Assembly (NCBI GenBank): GCA_030630685.1
Contig: DAOVMN010000162.1
Span: 1 to 5,764 of the forward strand
From: Thermoplasmata archaeon
GTDB taxonomy: Archaea; Thermoplasmatota; DAOVMN01
DNA: 5,764 nt
Direction of reading: 5' to 3'
The notes beneath the pieces are model-generated. The model searched no databases and was not told the DNA's origin. It was given only the letters and a program-made list of their open reading frames with translations. Below, one piece after another: positions 1 to 5,015 of the stretch (position 1 is its first letter; every line of letters starts with the position of its first letter). A program made the position numbers and the translations under genes.

Positions 1-1350
1 CCCTTTTCCTACACCCCTGAACTCGAAACCCTTGGCTGTAAAGGCATTCCCATCATACACGTTCCGCCCATCGATCATGATGGGTGTCCTCATCCTTCCC
101 TTGAAGAACTCCGGGGTCAGCTCCCGGTATTCATCATGCCCGGTCACCACTACCACCGCATCCACCCCGGAAACCGCCTCCTCGAGATCGTTCGTCAACC
201 GTACACCCTCGAACTTCTTCACGTGCACGTCATGAACCACAACCTCTGCTCCCAATCCTATTAAGTGCTCGTACAGGGGCAGTGCTGGCGTGTTGCGGGT
301 ATCATCCGAGTTCTGCAGGAATGCGAACCCGAGCACACATATCTTTTTTCCCTTCACCGCCATCTCCCTCTCGTTGAACGCATCCTGTACCAGCTCGACC
401 ATGTGAATGGGCATGTAGTTATTGATATTCCTGCTTACCCCGATTAGCTCAGACACCACCTTGATGGATCCAAAACTGTCCACACCCCACTTCAGAAGCC
501 AGGAATCCTTTGGAAGGCAGTGTCCCCCAACACCGGCTCCGGGGAAATGCATGTTCCTCACAGGATTCGCTGCTGGATTGGACGGATCATTCGGAAGAGA
601 GTTGACAAACCTCCGGACATCGTAGACGTCAACGCCGAGGGACTCGCACATAAGCGCGACCTCGTTTGCAAATGCAATGTTCACATCCCGGTAGCTGTTC
701 TCAGTGGTCTTTGCGACCTCTGCTGTCAGGGCATCGGTAGGATAGCGCTCCGCCTCGATGATGTGCGAGTATAATTCCATTGCCATTTCTGTGGAGCTCT
801 CATCGACCCCCCCGATAATTCTCGGATAGCTCACAATGTTATGGATCAACCGACCCACCATTACCCTTTCGTAGGAGAATGCCAGATAGAAATCTTCACC
901 TGCCTTCATTCCTGAGTTCTTTTCAAGTATTGGCTTGACAATATAATCCGTGGTTCCGGGAGCTACCGTTGATTCGATGACCACAAGCACTCCCTTCTTC
1001 ATCAATTTTCCCACGTTCTTTGAAACCTCTTTCAGGGAAACATACCTTGGAATATGGTTCTCGTCAGTGGGGGTCTGCACATCGATAAGAATATAATCCA
1101 TCTCCTTCAGAACCTCAAAGTCATCCGTCACCCGGAATGTCTTCTTCTCCTTTACCACCCTCTCAATTAATTCGGCAAGTCCAGGCTCATGCCCGCCAAT
1201 CGGATTCTTACCATCGTTCAAAGCATCGATCTTCCATCCGGACCGCTTTGAACGCCTCTGCACACCTGTCACATCAAAGCCCGCATCGGCAAAAAGTGCG
1301 GCTGCTGGAATCCCAACATACCCCATTCCTATTACTGCTAGTTTTTTCAT
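1..1350 (-). CDS. wecC: UDP-N-acetyl-D-mannosaminuronate-type nucleotide-sugar dehydrogenase, 3' end beyond the window
   Basis: Reads open for 450 codons from ATG at 1350 to the left edge; only a few C-terminal residues should be missing. Known for the family: cytoplasmic four-electron, NAD-dependent oxidation of UDP-ManNAc (or a close relative) to the uronate, feeding surface polysaccharide or archaeal N-glycans. Seen: N-terminal Rossmann motif GMGYVG (8-13), ESTVAPGTT (126-134), FSYERVMVGR, central EVAKTTEN with likely catalytic Lys214 and Asn218, GAGVGGHCLPKD (271-282) with catalytic Cys278, and the C-terminal UDP-binding region with DDTRNTPA (Arg352) and DGRNVYD (427-433). All catalytic residues are present. 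The ERVMVGRLIHN segment and the insert before GAGVGGHC resemble archaeal WecC/UDP-ManNAc dehydrogenases more than UDP-glucose dehydrogenase, but substrate is inferred. No strong Shine-Dalgarno precedes the ATG. A 56-nt gap separates it from the upstream gene, so co-transcription is possible. Confidence 0.93.
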   Translation of the reverse strand, partial: MKKLAVIGMGYVGIPAAALFADAGFDVTGVQRRSKRSGWKIDALNDGKNPIGGHEPGLAELIERVVKEKKTFRVTDDFEVLKEMDYILIDVQTPTDENHIPRYVSLKEVSKNVGKLMKKGVLVVIESTVAPGTTDYIVKPILEKNSGMKAGEDFYLAFSYERVMVGRLIHNIVSYPRIIGGVDESSTEMAMELYSHIIEAERYPTDALTAEVAKTTENSYRDVNIAFANEVALMCESLGVDVYDVRRFVNSLPNDPSNPAANPVRNMHFPGAGVGGHCLPKDSWLLKWGVDSFGSIKVVSELIGVSRNINNYMPIHMVELVQDAFNEREMAVKGKKICVLGFAFLQNSDDTRNTPALPLYEHLIGLGAEVVVHDVHVKKFEGVRLTNDLEEAVSGVDAVVVVTGHDEYRELTPEFFKGRMRTPIMIDGRNVYDGNAFTAKGFEFRGVGKG

Positions 1351-1406
1351 GTTATCATTTTTTTAATTCTACAACCTTAAATTCATATCTTACTTTTCTT
1401 GTATCT

Positions 1407-1835
1407 TTACCAGTATTGAACATCAACACTTCCTCTCACCTTCGAATCGTCTTTAAATCTCCAAAGACCTTTTGCAGGGGATTCAATTATTATTTCTAAC
1501 TTATCTATAGTCATATCACTCAGAAGCACCTCTCGTTCAATTTCAGAGATTATCAAATCGCATTTCACAACATCTGATGTTTTATCCTCTGCAAGTACTT
1601 GGATCTCAACTGAGTTTGGCACCTCATACATTCTAGTCATACCTCCTGCAGTTTCATAAGCTTTGACTTCAGCACCATCAGGTAAATGGGGCCAGAACTT
1701 CAGGAGTTCTCCAACTCTTATAGGGACAAGAATATGAGGGCTTCCTGTCTCAAAACCCGTATTCAGCAATGAATTCACTTCAAGGTATGAATCGTTCCTA
1801 AGAGATCTTATCTTTGTTCTTACTCTTACTCCCAT
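1407..1835 (-). CDS. Clan AA aspartic-protease-fold protein, catalytic Asp replaced by Asn
   Basis: 142 residues from ATG at 1835, chosen because AAGGTGT (1847-1841) lies 5 nt upstream as a good archaeal Shine-Dalgarno; an upstream GTG at 1850 would add five residues. The pattern resembles single-domain retropepsin-like proteins: a beta-rich N-terminus (GVRVRTKIRS), a hydrophobic-hydrophobic-x-T-G motif LLNTGFE (23-29), a flap-like YETAGG (60-65), and a C-terminal REVLLSDMTIDKLEIII (101-117) matching the family's V-L-[IL]-G-x-x-x-[IL]-x-x-L-G segment. The family needs Asp where this protein has Asn25, so hydrolysis by the classical mechanism looks lost. It ends with a Trp-rich tail (GLWRF, QYW). 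No signal peptide or membrane segment is seen. It sits between two sugar-nucleotide genes; its role is unknown. It could be an inactive binding or scaffold relative. Fold assignment is by pattern only. Confidence 0.72.
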   Translation of the reverse strand: MGVRVRTKIRSLRNDSYLEVNSLLNTGFETGSPHILVPIRVGELLKFWPHLPDGAEVKAYETAGGMTRMYEVPNSVEIQVLAEDKTSDVVKCDLIISEIEREVLLSDMTIDKLEIIIESPAKGLWRFKDDSKVRGSVDVQYW

Positions 1836-1932
1836 ATTCAACACCTTCACGCTTTAAAAGAAATTCAATGGAAATGATTTTCCCTATCCTAGGTACTTTC
1901 TTGATTTCTTTTATTTTTCCTATTCTGTTCAT
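1798..1932 (-). CDS. Possible small basic protein, 44 aa
   Basis: Minus-strand ORF starting MNRIGKIKEIKK and ending KSKNKDKIS, stop TAG at 1800-1798. Seen: a textbook GGTGA (1945-1941) overlaps the stop of the upstream oxidoreductase gene and lies 8 nt before the ATG, which would suit translational coupling. The product is strongly basic, with Lys/Arg spread through the length and no membrane segment. It overlaps the start of the protease-fold gene by 38 nt in another frame. No family is recognised. Against it: Lys-rich AT-biased ORFs arise by chance, and the same GGTGA may have no role. It may simply be the leader of the next gene. Confidence 0.28.
   Translation of the reverse strand: MNRIGKIKEIKKVPRIGKIISIEFLLKREGVEYGSKSKNKDKIS
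1841..1847 (-). promoter_or_regulatory. Shine-Dalgarno that favours ATG 1835 over GTG 1850
   Basis: Minus-strand AAGGTGT, containing GGTG (1845-1842), sits 5 nt before ATG 1835. It overlaps the first codons of the alternative GTG start at 1850, which has no comparable site upstream. Confidence 0.45.
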
Positions 1933-1940
1933 CTTCTCCC

Positions 1941-2924
1941 TCACCCGAATCTTACGACCTCTCCAGTATGAGCGGATTTCATGGCCCCTTCAGCAATCTG
2001 AATCACCTTCACCCCGTCCTCACCTGTCACCAGAGGTCCTCTTTTCCTTTCGATTGCATCCACGAAATCCTCGAGCTCCAGCTTCAGGGGCTCCTCCTTC
2101 TTCAGACCAACGGAAACGGTCTCCATCTCAAGGGGCAGCTGGAAGAGATTTGCCTCGTTAACCTCCCCGAACTTCGAGGTCGAGATGTGAATGGATTGTG
2201 CCATGTAATCCAACTTAACAAAGCGTTTCTCGCAGGTGATCGACATCTCCCTCACGCGCATGGGAGTGAGCCAGTTTGTGTCCACGATCCCGAGCACATC
2301 GTTCCTGTACTTCAGCACGATCGTGGCATGGTCCTCGAATTCACACTGCCCGGACTTCCCAGCCACAGCGAACACCTCCGTGACCTCATCCCCGGCAAGA
2401 TACCTGGATACATCGATATCATGTACTGCCAGGTCCATGATCACCCCGACATCCCGGATCCTTGGGGGATAGTTGCTCACCCTTCTGCTCGATAGGTTGA
2501 TTATTTTACCAAACTCTCCCTTCTCCAACATCTGCTTTGTGTGCCGTACCACGGGATTGTGCCGTTCAATATGCCCTACAGCTAATGTCACCCCCACTTC
2601 ATCCGCCATCCCGGCAATCTTCTCCGCTTCCCCACTGGTTCCTGCCAGGGGTTTCTCCATGAGCACATTTACTCCGGAATCAACAGCGTCCCTTCCTATC
2701 TCGTAATGCTTGGCTGTCGGGACAGCAATGGTGACAGCGTCCACCTGTTTCAGTAATTCCAGATGGTTCTCATAGAAACGACATCCGAACTTTGTTGCAA
2801 TCGCCTTTCCACCAACTTTATCCTTGTCTGAAACACCAATTAACTTTACATTGTCCAGTTCCGAATAAACCCGTACATGGTTCTTTCCCATGGCACCGAT
2901 TCCGATCACTCCAACTTTCAACAT
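1941..2924 (-). CDS. Gfo/Idh/MocA-family oxidoreductase, probable sugar-nucleotide (UDP-GlcNAc) 3-dehydrogenase
   Basis: 327 residues from ATG at 2924; a TTG at 2933 would add three residues, but the ATG places MLKVGVIGIGAMG at the usual N-terminus. Seen: Rossmann motif GIGAMG (8-13), MEKPL with the family's catalytic Lys91, and DLAVHDID with Asp164 and His168 of the second conserved active-site motif, followed by the beta-sheet dimerisation domain. Known: archaeal members such as the Methanococcus UDP-GlcNAc 3-dehydrogenase oxidise the 3-hydroxyl of UDP-GlcNAc, followed by aminotransfer and acetylation to give 3-acetamido sugars found in archaeal N-glycans. The nearby WecC-type gene fits a pathway to diacetylated mannuronic or glucuronic acids, but the aminotransferase and acetyltransferase are not in this window. 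Substrate is therefore inferred; family membership is secure. A direct-repeat element starts 11 nt upstream of the ATG and may carry its promoter. Confidence 0.9.
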   Translation of the reverse strand: MLKVGVIGIGAMGKNHVRVYSELDNVKLIGVSDKDKVGGKAIATKFGCRFYENHLELLKQVDAVTIAVPTAKHYEIGRDAVDSGVNVLMEKPLAGTSGEAEKIAGMADEVGVTLAVGHIERHNPVVRHTKQMLEKGEFGKIINLSSRRVSNYPPRIRDVGVIMDLAVHDIDVSRYLAGDEVTEVFAVAGKSGQCEFEDHATIVLKYRNDVLGIVDTNWLTPMRVREMSITCEKRFVKLDYMAQSIHISTSKFGEVNEANLFQLPLEMETVSVGLKKEEPLKLELEDFVDAIERKRGPLVTGEDGVKVIQIAEGAMKSAHTGEVVRFG

Positions 2925-2934
2925 ATGTATCAAG

Positions 2935-2976
2935 ATCCTATATCATGCGGAGGTATTATTTGTCCCTCCGCTCCGG
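2935..2976. repeat. Direct repeat copy 1 with internal hairpin, upstream of the oxidoreductase
   Basis: Positions 2935-2966 are identical to 4643-4674 (32 nt), and the match continues to 2976/4684 with two differences (T2967/C4675 and T2972/C4680). Inside is a perfect 7-bp inverted repeat, GCGGAGG (2947-2953) with CCTCCGC (2965-2971), and an 11-nt AT-rich loop. The minus strand reads ACAAATAATACC across the loop, a loose TATA-like sequence about 30 nt from ATG 2924, so the element may contain that gene's promoter. Alternatively the hairpin acts in a leader RNA. It marks the left end of a segment that ends at copy 2. Confidence 0.85.
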
Positions 2977-3107
2977 CCCCGGGAACCCCCTCGATAGAAA
3001 CTCTTTTGCACCATCTACCTGAAATCTCTGCCGTAGGTTCTGATAGTTTTCCTTGCTTCTATAATCGAATGTTCCTCAACATCGTTGGTCATCAAGAAGT
3101 ACAAATA

Positions 3108-3497
3108 TTAAGCCTCATCCTGAACTCTTTTTAAAACAAACTCTCTCACTTTCTTAGCATATCGATAAGCCTCTTTCGCATCTTCCATAGCAGGTTCGGA
3201 CCAATAATCCGGATAACGTATCTCAACCCCATAATCATTTAAGACTAAACAATATTCTCTTAACGATTCAAAACTCTCATCAAATTGTTTGCATAATTCA
3301 AGCAACCTCAAAAGATTGTGTATGCGTGGATACATCTCACCTTTTATAATTAAATATCCTTTCAGGTATTTCTCTGTTGCCTGCTGAGAATGAAAGCAAA
3401 CCGTATCCAGCGGTATCTCTTTGCTGTCCAGATTATTTTCCGCATTAAGCAGATCGTTGTCGGCCTTATGAAACCATTCTCTCCCCGGATCATCCAT
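3108..3497 (-). CDS. HEPN-domain protein, likely toxin partner of the adjacent nucleotidyltransferase
   Basis: 129 residues, ATG at 3497 overlapping the end of the nucleotidyltransferase gene by 8 nt (ATGGATGA), so the two are translationally coupled. Seen: an all-helical HEPN pattern of the COG2250 type, with CFHSQQATEKYLKGYLI (34-50), PRIHNLLRLLELC (57-69), and a C-terminal RYPDYW then KEAYRYAKKVREFV helix. Known: HEPN/MNT pairs are toxin-antitoxin modules, with the HEPN protein usually an RNase and the nucleotidyltransferase its antitoxin. Odd: the RX4-6H RNase motif of HepT-type toxins is not present; His10, His36 and His60 have no Arg at the right distance. It may therefore be a divergent or non-nucleolytic member. 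Length is normal for the family. Confidence 0.88.
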   Translation of the reverse strand: MDDPGREWFHKADNDLLNAENNLDSKEIPLDTVCFHSQQATEKYLKGYLIIKGEMYPRIHNLLRLLELCKQFDESFESLREYCLVLNDYGVEIRYPDYWSEPAMEDAKEAYRYAKKVREFVLKRVQDEA

Positions 3498-3801
3498 ACA
3501 ATACCCTGCCCTCTGTTATCACGTCATGGAGAAATGAATTCTTATTTTCCATCCATTTTTTAATTTCTCCGGGTGTATAAACCAATATATCCATTGCAAA
3601 AGGATATGGATTGAATAACCTGTTGATTTCCCTTCCCCTTTTGAAGCGGGGTAGATTAGTTTCCTTGATTATCAATAGATCTAAATCGCTATCTGTAGTC
3701 GGTTTTCCGTAAGCATAAGAGCCAAACAGAATAACCTTTCTCGGCTTGTAATTCTTTACAATCTTTTGTATGATTTCATCTATTTGTCTCTCTGTTATCA
3801 T
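3490..3801 (-). CDS. Minimal nucleotidyltransferase (MNT domain), likely antitoxin of the HEPN pair
   Basis: 103 residues, ATG at 3801. Seen: the pol-beta superfamily signature KVILFGSYAYG with Gly27-Ser28, then TDSDLDLLI with metal-binding Asp39 and Asp41, and the third acidic residue Asp71 in MDILVY. All three catalytic acids are intact, so it should bind metal and nucleotide. Known: in characterised MntA-HepT systems this protein transfers AMP groups to a Tyr of the HEPN toxin and so inactivates it. The antitoxin-first order with an 8-nt overlap to the HEPN gene fits such a module. There is no clear Shine-Dalgarno close to the ATG (GTTGATATT precedes it), so initiation may be weak or leaderless. 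The sequence is more AT-rich than the sugar genes. Confidence 0.92.
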   Translation of the reverse strand: MITERQIDEIIQKIVKNYKPRKVILFGSYAYGKPTTDSDLDLLIIKETNLPRFKRGREINRLFNPYPFAMDILVYTPGEIKKWMENKNSFLHDVITEGRVLYG

Positions 3802-3867
3802 AATATCAACTTTTTTTTACTTTATCATTCATTATGTCCAAGAATGGTGTTAGAGCTAAAACCCTAA

Positions 3868-4089
3868 TCAATTACGAATAACCTCCTTTACCGATGTAAT
3901 TTCGATAGGCAAAGGGTCGCCATGCTCGATATAAGACTCTATAAGCTTTCTTGCAACATCCTGGGCTATCTCCATCGTCTCAGCTATGGTTCTCCCCTGG
4001 GCAATAAGACCCTGAAGATTTTCGCTTGTTGCAAGATAGCCCCCCTCGTCCAGTTTTTCTATCTTTATTGACACAAGACATTCATCCAT
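3868..4089 (-). CDS. HicB-like antitoxin, no HicA next to it
   Basis: 73 residues from ATG at 4089, preceded by a strong GAGGCGAT ribosome-binding site. Seen: the HicB partial RNase-H-like fold pattern, with VSIKIEKLDEGGYLATSENLQGL (6-28), then GRTIAETMEIAQDVARKLIESYIEHGDPLP, where the strand-strand-helix order and the helix ending in GDPLP are typical. There is no C-terminal DNA-binding domain, as in short HicB forms. Known: HicB neutralises HicA, a double-stranded-RNA-binding mRNA interferase that normally adjoins it. Neither the 66 nt downstream nor the sequence upstream encodes a HicA (no G-S-H motif in any frame). It is therefore an orphan, or works with the HEPN/MNT genes 66 nt downstream or a distant HicA. 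Confidence 0.85.
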   Translation of the reverse strand: MDECLVSIKIEKLDEGGYLATSENLQGLIAQGRTIAETMEIAQDVARKLIESYIEHGDPLPIEITSVKEVIRN

Positions 4090-4387
4090 TGGTTATCGCC
4101 TCATACTTCATCTACTTTTTTCCACCCATTCCATTAAAACCTTATTGCTACATTTCCTTCGTTTCCGTTTTCATAGCATCCGCTCGGACACAGCAGCCCT
4201 CTTATCACGGGTCATCAATTCAGACCGCCGATAAACACGGTTTCCAATGATTCCTATTGAAGTTCTTTCCATTTTCATCACATATTTAACTATTTTCATC
4301 CTGAGGGCTGTCAAGTCTTGATTAGTAAATCGAGTTTTTTGCAGCCCGATTGAACAATTCATGTGCCAGTAATTTCTCTGCCTTATC
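4090..4387. other. Gene-free stretch between the HicB-like gene and the hairpin array
   Basis: No ORF here resembles a protein family. The longest minus-strand ORF (4362-4171) has no recognisable motif, though its upstream neighbour runs through the hairpin array. A TATA-like TTAAATAT (4289-4282, minus strand) is preceded by A-rich sequence and could start a leftward transcript near 4260, giving the HicB-like gene a long leader; this is weak. A short inverted repeat ATTG-AA-CAAT lies at 4349-4358 and may be a worn outlying unit of the array. Confidence 0.45.
4095..4102 (-). promoter_or_regulatory. Strong Shine-Dalgarno of the HicB-like gene
   Basis: Minus-strand GAGGCGAT differs at one position from the archaeal anti-Shine-Dalgarno complement GAGGTGAT and sits 5 nt before ATG 4089. 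This supports that start over the ATG at 4085, which is in another frame. Confidence 0.6.
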
Positions 4388-4597
4388 GAGCCTGCAGCTC
4401 AAACGGCGCTCAGCACTTCGTGCATCACGGCTTATCGGGCCTTCGGCCCAAACGCCTGCCAGAACCTTCGGTTCTAACAGCCTTATCGACCCCTGCGGGG
4501 TCATCCGGCAATCGGAACTTTCAGTTCCTCATGCCTTGTCAACACTTCGTGTTGACCGGTCCACTGAACCTGCGGTTCAGTCGGCGACCTCTGCGGT
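4388..4597 (-). repeat. Tandem array of eight (plus one worn) triloop hairpins with different stems
   Basis: Plus-strand inverted repeats, each with a 3-nt loop: 4388-4400 (5 bp, innermost a C-A mismatch), 4413-4423 (4), 4437-4449 (5), 4461-4475 (6), 4488-4502 (6), 4514-4528 (6), 4538-4556 (8), 4563-4581 (8). A degenerate ninth lies near 4587-4597. Loops are only TTC or TGC, so GAA or GCA on the minus strand (GNA). Loop centres are 24, 25, 25, 27, 26, 26, 25 and 21 nt apart. Linkers share a GGC/GCC core and several read CTTATC before the stem. Stem sequences differ, yet both arms change together. The spacing is not a multiple of three, so no frame gives a protein repeat. The minus strand is favoured because the one imperfect stem becomes a T-G (U-G) wobble there. 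Function unknown: structured RNA or DNA hairpin array. Confidence 0.92.
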
Positions 4598-4626
4598 GAA
4601 TTTGTAGAAACAAGAAAAGGATTTCT

Positions 4627-4639
4627 AAGGGTTTCCCTT
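4627..4639. repeat. Isolated 5-bp triloop hairpin between the array and repeat copy 2
   Basis: AAGGG-TTT-CCCTT, a perfect 5-bp inverted repeat with a 3-nt loop, at the right edge of the array. Its loop (AAA on the minus strand) is not of the GNA type and its spacing breaks the 25-nt period, so it may be unrelated. Confidence 0.4.
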
Positions 4640-4642
4640 TCC

Positions 4643-4684
4643 ATCCTATATCATGCGGAGGTATTATTTGTCCCCCCGCCCCGG
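4643..4684. repeat. Direct repeat copy 2 with internal hairpin, to the right of the hairpin array
   Basis: Shares 32 identical nt with 2935-2966 and 40 of 42 overall, in the same orientation, 1708 nt apart. Its hairpin arms are GCGGAGG (4655-4661) and CCCCCGC (4673-4679). The single change from copy 1 (C4675) is an A-C mismatch on the plus strand but a U-G wobble in minus-strand RNA. Beyond 4684 the two copies diverge into unrelated GC-rich sequence. If the AT-rich loop acts as a leftward promoter, transcription from here would run straight through the hairpin array. Confidence 0.85.
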
Positions 4685-4724
4685 GGCCCCTGATGAATCC
4701 ACCTGATCCATTCCCTTCCTGTTC

Positions 4725-5015
4725 TTACCAAACTTCTCTTAAATTTTCTAAGCCATCGAGATAATCCTCATAACTTATCCTGCTCGTTACTCCATACTCA
4801 CTAAGTGTATCCATAAACTCACTTACCGAGATTCTAGCTATATGTGCAGCTCTCACTATGGAGACCTTTCCCTCTTTATACAGTTTTATAATAAACGCCC
4901 TTCTTCCCATCTCTAAGAGCTCTGACAAGACTTTTAATTTGTCCTCTCTTTCGATTTCACTGAGCTCATTTATCAAAGCCAACTCTTTTTTATCTAAACT
5001 CATTGTTGTTTGCAT
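4725..5015 (-). CDS. UPF0175-family protein, probable antitoxin of the PIN-domain gene
   Basis: 96 residues from ATG at 5015. A second ATG at 5003 forms an ATGA overlap with the stop of the PIN gene and would give 92 residues (MSLDKKELAL); GTGAT at 5023-5019 lies only 3 nt before ATG 5015, so either is possible. Seen: the UPF0175 signature AFIIKLYKEGKVSIVRAAHI (40-59), then ARISVSEFMDTLSEYGV (60-76), a helix-turn-helix-like segment followed by an acidic tail (YEDYLDGLE). Known: UPF0175 proteins are predicted or shown antitoxins paired with PIN toxins of the DUF3368 type. Toxin-first order is the reverse of most VapBC operons, in which the antitoxin comes first. The acidic N-terminus (LSEIEREDK) is likely helical. 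AT-rich like its partner. Confidence 0.88.
   Translation of the reverse strand: MQTTMSLDKKELALINELSEIEREDKLKVLSELLEMGRRAFIIKLYKEGKVSIVRAAHIARISVSEFMDTLSEYGVTSRISYEDYLDGLENLREVW

Noticed and set aside
1137..1499. Plus-strand ORF of 120 aa opposite the WecC start and the intergenic gap
   Set aside because: It is antisense to a well-supported gene, has low-complexity Ser/His/Leu content and no family resemblance.
2950..2963. GGAGGT on the plus strand of the repeat, like a perfect Shine-Dalgarno before a TTG
   Set aside because: No plus-strand gene follows either copy, and GGAGG is one arm of the hairpin.
3015..3092. 25-aa minus-strand ORF (MTNDVEEHSIIEARKTIR...), in frame with the HEPN gene just after its TAA
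   Set aside because: The HEPN protein is already full length and the ORF has no ribosome-binding site at proper distance. Too short to distinguish from chance or from a worn gene fragment.
4171..4362. Minus-strand ORF of 63 aa upstream of the HicB-like gene
   Set aside because: No recognisable motif, no HicA signature and no good ribosome-binding site. It may be a relic, but I cannot support it.
4322..4504. Minus-strand ORF of 60 aa through the left half of the hairpin array
   Set aside because: The array period changes frame between units, the same segment is open on the plus strand as well, and the product matches no family. The openness is explained by the GC-rich palindromes.
4388..4597. 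CRISPR array
   Set aside because: There is no constant repeat of 23 nt or more alternating with unique spacers. Here the variable parts are the palindromic stems and the near-constant parts are short linkers and loops.
4350..4607. Plus-strand ORFs (85 and 78 aa) spanning the array
   Set aside because: Two overlapping frames are open at once, no ribosome-binding site is clear, and the sequence is dominated by palindromes.
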